Part shown: one piece after another, positions 48,091 to 58,897 of the stretch
Layout: every line of letters begins with the position of its first letter
Position numbering within the stretch: position 1 is the stretch's first letter
Assembly: GCF_958979055.1 (NCBI RefSeq)
Contig: NC_084894.1
Coordinates: forward strand, 22,227,616 to 22,291,615
From: Alnus glutinosa
Lineage: Eukaryota; Streptophyta; Magnoliopsida; Fagales; Betulaceae
Reading direction: 5' to 3'
Length of the DNA stretch: 64,000 bases
Position numbers and translations under genes: made by a program
The notes under the pieces: generated by a model
Seen by the model: only the letters and a program-made list of their open reading frames with translations
The model's database searches: none
What the model was told of the DNA's origin: nothing

Positions 48091-48457
48091 CTTCAAACAC
48101 CGATGGCGTTGGAAGTTTTCTTGTTGGTGGCCGCCGTGGGTACCGATATCGGGAGGCAGGGACCTCCGGCATTTTTCATGGACACAAATGACAATGGCAT
48201 TACCGACTTTTCTCGAGCTCCTTGGGTGCACGGAGACGCTGGGTGAGGAAGAAGACGTTGGGTGCCCACATGGCCATGGATGCAGCTGTGTTTTGCATGG
48301 GGAAGACATTACCGTTTCTTGGTGTATGTTTTTGAAGCTTCGGAAATGGAGGGGCATAATCAGAAGCCAGACGAGCTTCAAATCTGAGCTGCTTGTAGGG
48401 CCACTAAAATTCCGTTGCAACGGGATGACGCTTGCCTCATTCCATGACGGGCGATAA

Positions 48458-49022
48458 TGGGTGCCAACGTGGCCATGGCTGCAGATTCCTTTTGCATGGG
48501 TGAGAATTTCTGGAAGCAAGGATAACCGTATTGAGCTTGAGTCTTGGACGGTTTTGGAGGCATGAGCTGATGACGTTTTGATACTTGTGGCTGGACCTTG
48601 GACGCAGTTCAACGTGGCAGCGGCAATTCTGGACTTTGGACGCAATTCAACGTGGCAGCAACAATTTTGGACTTTGGACCGAGCTGATGACGTTTTGGTT
48701 CTAGGTGCCATTTTATTACAATTTCTTTGTATATGTGGCAGCAGCTCAACATGGCAATGGATGCAACAAAAGTCTACATTATGGGCTTTCTCTTTAGACA
48801 GCTGAAGGGGTTTGAACTTTGCAAATTGAATGGGCCTCTAGTGTTCCACAAGCCTGAATGGCCTAACTTTTGGGTGCTGTGTGGGCCAACAATGGATTTT
48901 TATTTTTTTAGTATTATTGCATAGGTTAATTGCATTTCTTATGTTTAGTTTGGTTTATTTTCTTTTCTTTGTAATTTTCCAAAACGCACCTCGAGGGCGA
49001 GGTGCTTTAAAGGGTGGGGCAA
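48458..49022 (+). other. Rest of the element interior up to the purine tract
   Basis: Many stops. Contains a tandem-like repeat around 48590-48690 (TGACGTTTTG, TGGACGCAGTTCAACGTGGC and TGGACGCAATTCAACGTGGC). No protein domain recognised; ends AAAGGGTGGGGCAA before the 3' LTR. Confidence 0.5.
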
Positions 49023-49355
49023 TGTAAGGGATATAATGGGTATGTAAGCGATATAAGGGGTATTCTAGAAGGTAGTGAGCTGGAGGTATCTAGGAGCTAA
49101 CAATATTCGGTTGGCAAGAAGGCTCTAGAAGGGGATGAGGTGGCGGAAGGCACTCTCCTATAAAATCCCATAGAATGGAGAAGGAAGGTATGAAAAGAGA
49201 GAATATTGAGTCTAGTTAGTAGTTAGTCCTGGAGAGCTCGGGCCTCTCGAAGAGCCCATGGTTTGTAAGAGAGATAGGCCTCTCCAAGAGCCTTAATCCA
49301 TTGTTTTATCATCTTCTTCTTGCATTTTTCCTTTCATACAAGAAGGCACATAACA
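49023..49355 (+). repeat. 3' LTR of the gene-capturing element
   Basis: Partner of 45298-45630, directly followed by the CAGAG target duplication and the rest of RRM-C exon 3. Confidence 0.92.
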
Positions 49356-49463
49356 CAGAGGCTGAGGCTCAGAAGGCTTTGAAGGCCATGAATGGCAGGG
49401 TATTCTCTCTCTCTTCCCTGAAAATCTACTGTAGATTCTCTGTTTAATTTACTAAGCAAATTA

Positions 49464-49506
49464 CATCGACGGCGACCCCTTGTTTGCTGTTGTCCACCTT
49501 TCTTGA
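49464..49506 (+). pseudogene. Yippee-like Y7, only the last codons
   Basis: CATCGACGGCGACCCC onward matches the end of type-B exon 5 (NIDGDPLFAVV then HLS and TGA). It is fused directly to RRM-C intron 3 upstream; the typical Yippee 3' flank follows. Confidence 0.75.
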
Positions 49507-50382
49507 TGACAATTTGGGAAGAAATTAAAGTTGTTAATGGCTGCTTAGTGCTCAAACAAAGTACGTACTGTGGAATTCTGCATTCATTTCGCCATTAATA
49601 TCTTCTAGTATATTTTTTGGAAGTTCATTTTATAGTCACCCAGTAAATTGAAAGGTTTATTAATTTGCTTGTTTTTTCATTTTATAGTCACACATGATTA
49701 TATATATATATATATATACACGCACTAATTAAGTATACGTACACAGTGAAAATAAAAAGTTTTAGGATTATATCCGGCCATATTTGCTCAAGCAAGTTAA
49801 TAAATTTCTGAAACAAAACCTTAGAATAACGATATAATTAATAAAGAGGTATTTCTTAACCTATGCCTACTGAATGTCGATCGTATTGATGGAATTCATA
49901 TATTTTATGACAACTTCCAAAACGATTGTTGGTTCGCGGATATTTATGACCAAAAAACATACCTCTCCATATAATCGAACAATTTTGAGTAATTTTAAAA
50001 GTCCTTCCAGTATTCTTCTAGTGTCACTTAAAAAATGAGACAGCTTTTAAAATTATGATTTGATCAAAATTCAATAATAATCGATCATAAGTACAATGAT
50101 AATTTTAAAAGTTACATCATTATTGGAGAGACACAAGATGAACTTCTAGAATTACTTGGCAAGAGTAATTTTAGAAGTCCTTCTAATGTTCCTCCGATGT
50201 CCCTCCAAAAATGAGGTAGTTTTTAAAATTATTGTGTGATCAAAATTAAATAATGATAAATTATAAGCCTAATAATGATTTTAAAAGTCACATCATTATT
50301 GAAGGGGTACAAGAAAAAAAAAAAAAAAAAAAAAAGGACTTCTAGAATTAAAATCACCTTGTCTTTCTTTAAGTTCTCTTAT
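49507..50382. other. Y7 downstream flank with fold-back repeats
   Basis: Standard type-B flank; fold-back pair about 49990-50350 with a run of A near 50316. No gene. Confidence 0.45.
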
Positions 50383-51010
50383 GCTCCATTTGTTTGAGCG
50401 TAAAATATTTTATAAAAAATATTTTCATTATTTTCCGATATTTTGTGCAAGTGAAAATAATGGTCAATAGAAATCATTTTCAGCTTAACCGAAAAAACTT
50501 GTTTAATTTTTGGAAAACAATTTACGGTTTTAAAAACTGAAAATTGTTTTCTGAATTTAAATACTTCATTTTTGCATGCACGTTCCTGGGACTTTGCCAC
50601 TGCCAAACATTGGAGTTTGCTGACAGCCCGAATTTGCGCCAAAGGTTTTCGGATTTTGGGATTCAGCGACTAGTTTTGTCGGATTCCAAAGACAGTGGTC
50701 GGAATCCGGCTAGCTAGTGCCAGAATATTGCCATTTGCGCCGGATTCTAGGTACCGTAGTCGAAATCTTGCAATAGTAGCTGGATTTCGACAAATTTGGC
50801 CAGAATTTCACCGATCGGCCACGAAATCTAGTCAATGCTGTCGGATTCCGACCACAACAGTTGGAATTTCGTCACTGATGGTTTTTTACATTTGATAACT
50901 TTTTCGTATGAGCCAAACACCAAAAATATTTTCAGGAAAAATATTTTAATAATTTTGTTGAAAATATTTTACGACAAAAAATATTTTATATCGAAACAAA
51001 CATAACTTTA
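50383..51010. mobile_element. Non-autonomous TIR element, copy F7
   Basis: Same element as 9355-9985, from CATTTGTTTGAGCGTAAAAT to ATTTTATATCGAAACAAAC. Confidence 0.5.
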
Positions 51011-51345
51011 AATTGATTTAGTTTTTAAAATCACTATTAATACCAAAATTTAATTATAATTTTAAAAGCTAACGGCAATTTTGAAATGAGTAAAAAAGAA
51101 CATGATTTCTTATAGTATTTACGAAAGGAAGAAATTACGAGATACTTATTAAATCAGACTGGTTTTCCTGGTTTTGCATTTCTCCGTTCTTTTTTCTTTT
51201 CGGCGAAATTGAAAACCTCATATACGAAGAGGGAAAAATTCTTGTCAAAAATAAAAGAGGGAGAAGAAAACGGTGTGCCCGTTAAACGCTAAGTAGTCGT
51301 TTGCATAATAAACGCCTCCGTGAAGAACACCCATTTAGAACTGAG

Positions 51346-53904
51346 ATGGCTAAAAGATTCAACTCGCAGCTATTCGTCAGCAGTACTCTCTCTCTCTCTC
51401 TCTCTCTCTCACGCGTGTAAATGGGTTTTTGTTTAGAGCCGTGGTTTTTTATTCTTGCTTTTCTGCTCAGGAATATCATTTTACACCACAAATGAACAAC
51501 TGAAGAGGTTGTTTTCGCCATTTGGGGTAGTTACAGAAGGTATGCTTTATTCATCACGCTTTCTGGGGTTTTTTATTTTTATTTTTATTGGTTTTAATTC
51601 TTATGGGTTGTAAATAATTGATGGGTTTTTTTTGCTTTGGGATTGTTTAATTTGCGTCTGTAGCTAGGCTAGTTAAAGACCCAAGAACCGAAAGACCCAA
51701 AGGTTTTGGTTTTGTCACATACGAATCAGAGGCTGAGGCTCAGAAGGCTTTGAAGGCCATGAATGGCAGGGTATTCTCTCTCTCTTCCCTGAAAATCTAC
51801 TGTAGATTCTCTGTTTAATTTACTAAGCAAATTATATTCATATTATTGATAAAATGTAACATCTATTAGTAAATCCGAAGAAGGGAATTTACTTGAGTTA
51901 TAAATTTATTGATTATCCAACTGGTTTTCTTTAGTAATTAATGGTCTTTATTGTTCATAGTTTAGCGGAAGATGAAGCATATAAAGATCAATGGTCCATA
52001 GAAATTCTTAAGAAGTTGAAACACATTGTTAAGTTGCCATCACGAAATCAAGTTTAACTCTCTTTGAAGTATCTATGTAATGATTTGGCTAAATCGATTG
52101 CAGCAATTGTTCTAGTGTAATACCTAAGAATTTCAGTCAAGATTAGCATTTGAGTTAAGATTAGCTATGGAGGGGTTTTTCAATCACTGTAGACTGTTCA
52201 ATATCTGGATTAAATACCAGAACTTATTCGTATTTGTTTAGAGTTTTAAAGGTTCATATAACGTTGTATTAGTTGTTTTCTCCTACCAGAGTGGACAGTA
52301 ACTGTGGTACGAGCCCAGGGAAAACAGGCATCATTCCACTTTGAGTACATTTTCAATTCATTTAGTTAGTTAAGAAGTGCGACAACTTTATAGTGTTAGG
52401 AATTGTTTTTCTCCATACGAAGTATTTGCCCTCATTTCTTTCTATCAGTGAATTATCGTCATCCAAAATTGTTACTGAGTTGAGTTTACATGCCACAGAA
52501 GGGGAAAACAAAATCAAGCTTACCTTGTAAGCCCAACAAATCAACTTAAATTTTATGTTCTTAAAGTTTTGCAGTGACAATAGCTAAGTGGAAACCATTA
52601 GCAGAAGAAGGTTACCAAGAAACTCAAGAGAGAAAACATATCTGTCAGAACCTACTGGTTTAAGGTAGTGGTTTTTCCATTCTTCTGTTAATAATGGTCA
52701 TTGGGTAACAGGCTAGAGAGAAGTGGTGAATCAGTTCTTCCTTCACAAGGCTAATTTTTTCCTTTTTTTTGGTTTTCATTATAATCTACGGATACATCTC
52801 TGATGAAATCCCTGCAGAGGGTGGTGATTGTACGTTTGCTTTCTAGTTATTGATTGTAGAAGGCAAGAGATCATTATGCTTTAGAAAATATAACATTAGT
52901 ATGCAATAGCTTTTATCCAAAATCTTGAATCATTCTTAACAATGTAATGATGTTGCAATATCATTGCATCATATTTATTCATGTAATAATAGAAGTAAAA
53001 ATAAAATGAATCTTTAATCTTTTTCAGTTTTGCATGTTACTTTTTTTGTGAGTGTAATCATTGATTGATATGTAACATTCAGAGGTTTGTTTTGCGCTTC
53101 TTTTGTTTGTTTGTGTTTGATGGAAACAATCTTTCTATAAAGAACTAAGATCATTACTTCAATCTGTGCGTTGTGATAACTGATAACCCTCTCTCTGTGA
53201 AGAAATTTCTGAGTGTGGCATGCTTTAACAGGGATAACATCAGACTAAAACAGCTTTTTCATCTCATATATTTTGTCCAGAATAAAAGAAAAAAAACCCT
53301 GTACTTTTGCAGGATATTTTTAGTTTTCTTTCTTGTCAGTCTATATGGCAACAAGTTGGGTCTTCAACCCTCTCCCAAGATATGCTGTCAAAAACTCAAA
53401 TTGCATTAAGATTGCTGTGTTTTGTGGTTGATTTATAGAGCTAATGTTTTTCAAAGCACCTGCTTGATGCGGACATCTTGTTATTTTATTTATTTATTTA
53501 TTTGTTTGGGTTGTAATAATGGGCTTCAATTATAGCCTTTATTTGTTTTAGTTATTTAGCCCACTCATAACCCTTCTAGGGTTTAATTAGGGTTGCTATT
53601 TTTACTATTTAAACATTGTTTACTGGAGATTAAGGCAATTTTTGAAGCATATTGAATAATTGAGCGTGCGCCGCCATGTTACCTCTCTATTTTCTCTCAT
53701 TCAGCTTTCTTCTTTCTTTCTTTCTTAATTCCTGCTTCTTCTTCCTCTTGAATTCTTGCTCTATTTCTCCGATTAATCACTCTACATCACTGCTGCTCCT
53801 ATTTATTCGACTTTTGTGTTTATACTTTCTTACAGATAATTGATGGGAGGCTGATTTTTGTTGAAATTGCAAAGACAGGGGGAGTTGAAGGTTCCACTTC
53901 TTGA
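51346..53904 (+). CDS. Single-RRM RNA-binding protein, copy B
   Basis: Exons 51346-51382, 51471-51539, 51664-51770 and 53836-53904 encode the same 93-residue protein as copy A (RNP1 KGFGFVTY; end EGSTS). I saw no exon differences by eye; introns differ at scattered positions and in the length of the (CT)n tract after the first donor. It sits in the second copy of the segmental block and converges with the mitochondrial-type RRM gene at 58898-60480. Purifying selection cannot be separated from recent duplication here. Confidence 0.85.
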
Positions 53905-56900
53905 TGAGAAGGCTCATTTTAATGTTCCATATAGATTTCTGTATAGAAAATTGCCTTTGGGATTCAGTGTTGGATGACAAATAACATATTGTTTCAAGTA
54001 GTTTCTAACCCCGCCCCTAGTCTATAAAAATGACATGCGTTCTTTTACATTTGAGAAGCACATTGCTTTTTTTAATTGCAGGGACAAAGTTGAAAGAAAT
54101 TTTATTAAAAATGCATTTGTTCTTCCAACTTGGCCATTGCAATTAAAAAAAGCATGTGTTTCTCACATATAAAATAACACGCAACATTTTTATAGACTAG
54201 ATTGGAGGAGGTTGGAGGAAAACTCTATCCTTACAATAGTGTATGTATGTAGTAGAGCTTCAGTTCAAGTATGCTCATTTCATTATTAATCTTAATGCAT
54301 TTTATTGATGTTGCTTTCCAAGTACTTGGTAAATGATATTATGAAATCTATCATTTGTTTTGTTGGTATTCCGTTTGTTAATGCTGTTTAGAAGGTGTTT
54401 TTTGTTTTTTGTTAGAAAAAAAATTTTTATGTGATACAAATGTAAAAGTAATTTTGAGTGTTCTGTGAGTATTTTGTGTTTTGAGTTGTTTGTTAATATT
54501 TTTTTGTTTTGGAAAGAGAAAATAAAAGGAAAAATGAAAAAGTGTTATCAAACAAAGCTGCGAGTCTTTAATGCAATTGGGTGTGCAAAGGATTGAAGAA
54601 AGTATACTTCAAATAAAACAAAAAGTTAGAACCATAACATCCAGTAAGTAAACACTACCAAATATTCTGATTCTTATGACTTCCAAAAAGTAAATTGCTG
54701 ATCTAATAGTTGCTTATGTGGTTCCGTCAAGTTAAACTGAGTTCAAGAGGAACAACTTTTCTACACTTGCACGCTTATTTGTAAGTTGAAGGGAGAGATG
54801 TTGAGCTTAAGGCAGTAAACCAAGGAAAAAGCAGGGCAAAAATTTCTTGAGTGTAGGTAGGGCTGTGAAGAATTCCGGCATTCCAACTATGTTATTCGAC
54901 TCTCTCTCTCTCTCTCTCTCTCTCATGGTTTCACCATCTCTTTATGTCTTGTTGAAAGTTAGGTTAGGTGTCTTCGTGATAGATCTATAACGAAGATGAA
55001 GAGCTTAATCTTCATTAGATCTATTCCGACCCTTTCACCCGACCCAACCTCTGACATTTTGAAGGCGGAGGTCAGGCAAAAATGATCACCGTCACGAAAA
55101 AAAAAAAAAAAAAGAAAAAAAAAAAAAGTAAAGGCATTCTGATTTTTAACAAATAACAGAAGTGGAAAGAAAAAGGCTAATTTTCAATTCAACCACCTCT
55201 TATGCACACCCCCTAATTGAAAGTAAGAAAGTACTTTTCTCCCTTCTATATTGTTGGTTCTTGATTTTGTTTTGGAATCTTTTAAAATGTTGTCACCTTG
55301 AAAAATCATTGGACACAACTTTAATTTTCTTAATCTACCCTCTATTTGTTTGAAAAGTCAATTTTTTTCTTTTTTCTTTTTTTTTTTTAAAAAAAATGTG
55401 TTTCTTTCAACTCGAAAGACAACACATTAAATAATGTTCCTTTAATTTTATTTATTTTTTTAATGAAAAAGAACTCCTTCAAGATAAGACCATTTTGTGT
55501 ATCTACTACTATTAGGCAAATCTCAGACCCGTGAAAACACCTCCTTCACACGGATAATGCTATACTCCATATCAGGCATTAAATAATGTTCCTTTAATGT
55601 TTTGGGCATGTTTGTTCAGGCTAATATTCTCGATAATTACCCATGTAGAGGATATGGTCAAATCAACGTTAGTATATGAACACATGTATAAAGATCCTCG
55701 AAATTCCTACAAGTTTAAACACTTTTTTTCCAATCTTTACTTGATTCAGAGACACCAACTCTTGCTACCTTTCAGACTCTGATTTGCCACCACTCCAATG
55801 TCCCTGCTGAAATAAGCAACAAGTTTCCATTCACCACTCTAACAATGAATATAGTAGCAAAAGGGAAGTCCTCAACCCAAAAATATCATATATTACGTTT
55901 CTAATATTAAAGCCCCAAAGAAACTTTAAGCTTGCTCAGCTCTTCAGTTGAGAAGATAATTTGGCTACGTCTGGCTTTAGAGAAAAACTAATTCAATAAA
56001 GCATCCAATAACATGTGTAAACGGGTGACAGAATTCGACGCTTCAAATTTTGCAATCCTCAAAAAATGAAAGAAAAGCATCCCCCTTTTTGTTTTACTTG
56101 AAGTATACTGTCTTTAGGAAAGACTGAAAGAGGTTCTTAAGATTTTGTAACACAGGATTCAACAGCATGCAAAACTGAAGATAATAGCATCCAGTTTCTC
56201 ATTTCCTGCTAAAACAGATGAAGCGTCGGAGATGTAACTGTGAGATGGTGGGATGATCACGGCTTACGCCGCTTACCTACATATAGATACACACATGAGG
56301 TGAAACAAAAGAAATAATATGCTCCCATCTCCTTTCCAGCCACCAATATGATAATAATAATAATAAAAAGATTCCCATAGATCAAACAATATCACCAATT
56401 TTAACAATTTGCGTGGGTCTGTGAAGAAGAACAAACGATGTCATGAACTGAATGCAGCCCAAGATTTCATCCTTGTAGGCATTAACTGAATGGCCAGAGA
56501 AGTAAGGTCACCTCTTGGAGGTAGGCACATGAACTCTGCAAAATGCAGGCTATACCCTGCTCGGCATTTTACTCATAATGACACAACATTGAGTTGGTGA
56601 CCCAAATTTTCTAACAGGTGTGACTTGCAGATGAGATGGTGAGGATTGCCTTAAGAAAACATGAAAGCTGTTTGATAGAAAGTAACAGTGCACATTTGAT
56701 ACCCTTTAATGCATAAAAATTACCTATCCGGCAGGTGAGATTGTTTCCAATTTCATCAAGTAAACTGCCATGGCAAGAAATCTTGGAGGAACAGATTTAA
56801 GTACAGAGCCAAAGCACATACAACTTATTAAGACACTGCAGATATTCAGCAAGACACCAAGCCAATCCCGGATATTCAGCAAGATACACCAGCTCATGAG

Positions 56901-57074
56901 ATAAACTTCACAAGGCAAGATTCTGCCAGTAAAGACATGCACAGCATGGAACCATGCAAAGAAGGAAACGGATGCAGCAATCAAGCCATAACCACGGCAA
57001 GTTTCTCTACAAGGCAATCAGCAAACACTGCATACGGAATGACAGAAATATTGCACAATTAATAGCCCTCAATC
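53905..57074. other. Non-coding region downstream of RRM B
   Basis: Counterpart of 32815-35671 with indels. The main one is an extra 315 bp (54876-55190) that begins and ends at AATTC and contains a (CT)n tract and A-rich runs. No gene seen; the 97-codon minus frame is again present at 56724-57017. Confidence 0.45.
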
Positions 57075-57250
57075 TGTGGGATTGTTTTGTAACGAATCAC
57101 TCATAACTTGTGTATATATAGAATCCTACACCTATTGTAACATCATCAAGAAAATACGGAGAAATTCAAACACATTTTATTGTCTCTTTATGGTATCAGA
57201 GCCTTTCTAAGACTCAAGTCTCCTTTTTTTTTTCCCGATCCTGCTCAACT

Positions 57251-58574
57251 ATGGCCGCCTCCCCTACCAATTCCACCACTGCCTCACCTGCTGCACCCTC
57301 ATCCTCCACCATCACGTTCTCTCTAGCCTCCTTCTTCAATAACCTTCCTCACCGTGTTACTGCTCAACTCATGCGCGACAATTATCTCACATGGCAATGG
57401 CAAATGGTCACCTATCCCAAAGGCCAAACTGCATATGGGTTTGTTGAAGGCACTATCCTTCCACCCCCAACAGACCATTCCCAACCCCACCCCATCAGAC
57501 GATTCTCCTGCAACCATGGCCAACCCAGCCTTCCTCACATGGCTTAAACAAGACCAAATGGTCAGGGACGGAGGGAGGGGGGGGCTGGCAGGGGCCATGG
57601 CCCCCCCCCCCCAAAATTTTCTAAAAAAAAAAATTTAAAGGTGAGAAAAAAAAAATAATCTAAAAAATTTAAAAATTTAAGGTAAAAAAGAAAATTTAGC
57701 TTACTTGGCCCCTACCCAAAAAAAAATTTCGGCCATTGGCCCCTGCCCATAAGAACTTCTGGCTCCGTCCCTGCAAATGGTCCTCAGCACCCTCGTGTCC
57801 ACTATCTCCGAGAGTCTTATCTCTCAGGTCATTGGCTATTCCACCTCAAGTGAAGTCTGGAATGCCCTCGAATGCATGTGCCCATCCCAATCTCGGGCCC
57901 GGATCATGCAAGTCCATTATCAACTAGCTACACTCAAAACGGGAGGCTCCTCTGTGATTGAATATTTTCAAAAGTTCAAAGCACTTGATACACTAGCTGC
58001 TGCCAGCCAACCACTCAATGATTTTGAGTTGGTCTAATTTCTACTTGCTGGCTTGGGATCTGAATTTGATCCGTTTGTCACCTCTGTCACCACCCGAGTA
58101 GACCCAATGTCCATTGAAGAGTTATATGCTCACCTCTTGACACATAAAATGCGCCTGGAACACAACTCCACGGCTGCTGAGGCTGTATTTCCATATGCAA
58201 ATGTGGCTACTGCCCATCCCTTCTCTCCTAAAAATAAGGGACCCTACCAAGGTTCATCTCAATCTAGTGGACCCTCTTGTGGAGGATCACACAACAAAGG
58301 CTACAATTTTCACAACCGGTCTCCTACAACCCGTGGGCATTTTGGTCGTGGCAGAGGATCTACATCCTCCCATTCCTCTAATAGCCTTCCTCTACGCCAT
58401 GTATGCCAAGTCTGCAACAAATCTGGCCATACTGCTCTTAGGTGCTATCACAGGTTTGACTACTCCTTTCAACATGAAAATTCACCTAACATGCAGGCCT
58501 TCACTACTTTGGCATGCCCACCCACCAGTCGTACCCGGACAATGGTGCTACAAACCATGTCACTGGAGAACTAG
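57251..58574 (+). pseudogene. copia-type gag, copy B
   Basis: Same as copy A (MAASPTNSTTASPAAPSS; knuckle CQVCNKSGHTALRCYH), sharing its frameshift and stop, and further split by a 211-bp MITE at 57563-57773. Confidence 0.8.
57563..57773. mobile_element. hAT-type MITE
   Basis: A 211-bp element with perfect 11-bp TIRs CAGGGACGGAG / CTCCGTCCCTG and a perfect 8-bp target duplication CAAATGGT (57555-57562 and 57774-57781). The interior has a G run and a C run near the left end and GGCCCCTGCC-like sequence to the right. Absent from copy A at 36153, so it inserted after the segmental duplication. Confidence 0.92.
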
Positions 58575-58897
58575 CAAATCTCAACCTTCATTCAGATGGC
58601 TACACAGGCACGGATCAGCTGCATGTCAGCAATGGACAAGGACTACCTATTAGCCACACTGGTACATCCAAATAAACTTATCCTCATTCTGTGGGATTGT
58701 TTTATAATGAATCACTCATAACTTGTGTATATATAGAATCCTACACCTACTGTAACATCATCAAGAAAATACAGAGAAATTCAAACACATTTTTTTGTCT
58801 CTTTACAACTAAGTCCCAACACCAAATACCTTTTATGGCTGAAAGTGAATTAAATAAATTGAACAATCTAACCACATAATACCTTGGGTCCATCTTT

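Larger units (their letters stand above)
45298..49355 (+). mobile_element. Non-autonomous LTR retrotransposon carrying host gene fragments
   Basis: LTRs of 333 bp each (45298-45630 and 49023-49355), starting TGTAAGGG and ending CATAACA, differ at about four positions. The 5-bp target duplication CAGAG is at 45293-45297 and 49356-49360. Primer site TGGTATCAGAGCCA follows the 5' LTR, and purine-rich AAAGGGTGGGGCAA precedes the 3' LTR. The 3.4-kb interior has no protease, integrase or reverse transcriptase motif on reading all frames by eye. It holds an N-terminal frame of unknown type and pieces of a CCCH zinc-finger gene and a PPR-like gene. This fits a LARD-type element moved by another element's enzymes. 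Confidence 0.9.
44930..49463 (+). pseudogene. Single-RRM gene, copy C, split and truncated
   Basis: Exon 1 (44930-44966) and exon 2 (45061-45129; Ile changed to Met at the RNP2 end) are intact. Exon 3 (45230-49399) is interrupted after TACGAATCAGAG by a 4.06-kb LTR element and resumes as GCTGAGGCTCAG. Intron 3 stops at 49463, where sequence jumps to the end of a Yippee exon 5. Exon 4 (IIDGRLIFVEIAK in A and B) is missing, so the last RRM strand is lost. Confidence 0.85.
57075..58805 (+). mobile_element. Truncated copia derivative with both LTRs, copy B
   Basis: 5' LTR-like 57075-57190, primer site TGGTATCAGAGCC at 57191, gag, protease start (DNGATNHVTG), then directly a 3' LTR-like 58690-58805. 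The LTRs differ at about five of 116 positions. Most of pol is deleted between 58655 and 58690. LTR left limits are uncertain, because similarity may extend a few bases further (CCTCATTC / CCTCAATC), and no target duplication was found. A hAT MITE interrupts gag. Confidence 0.75.
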
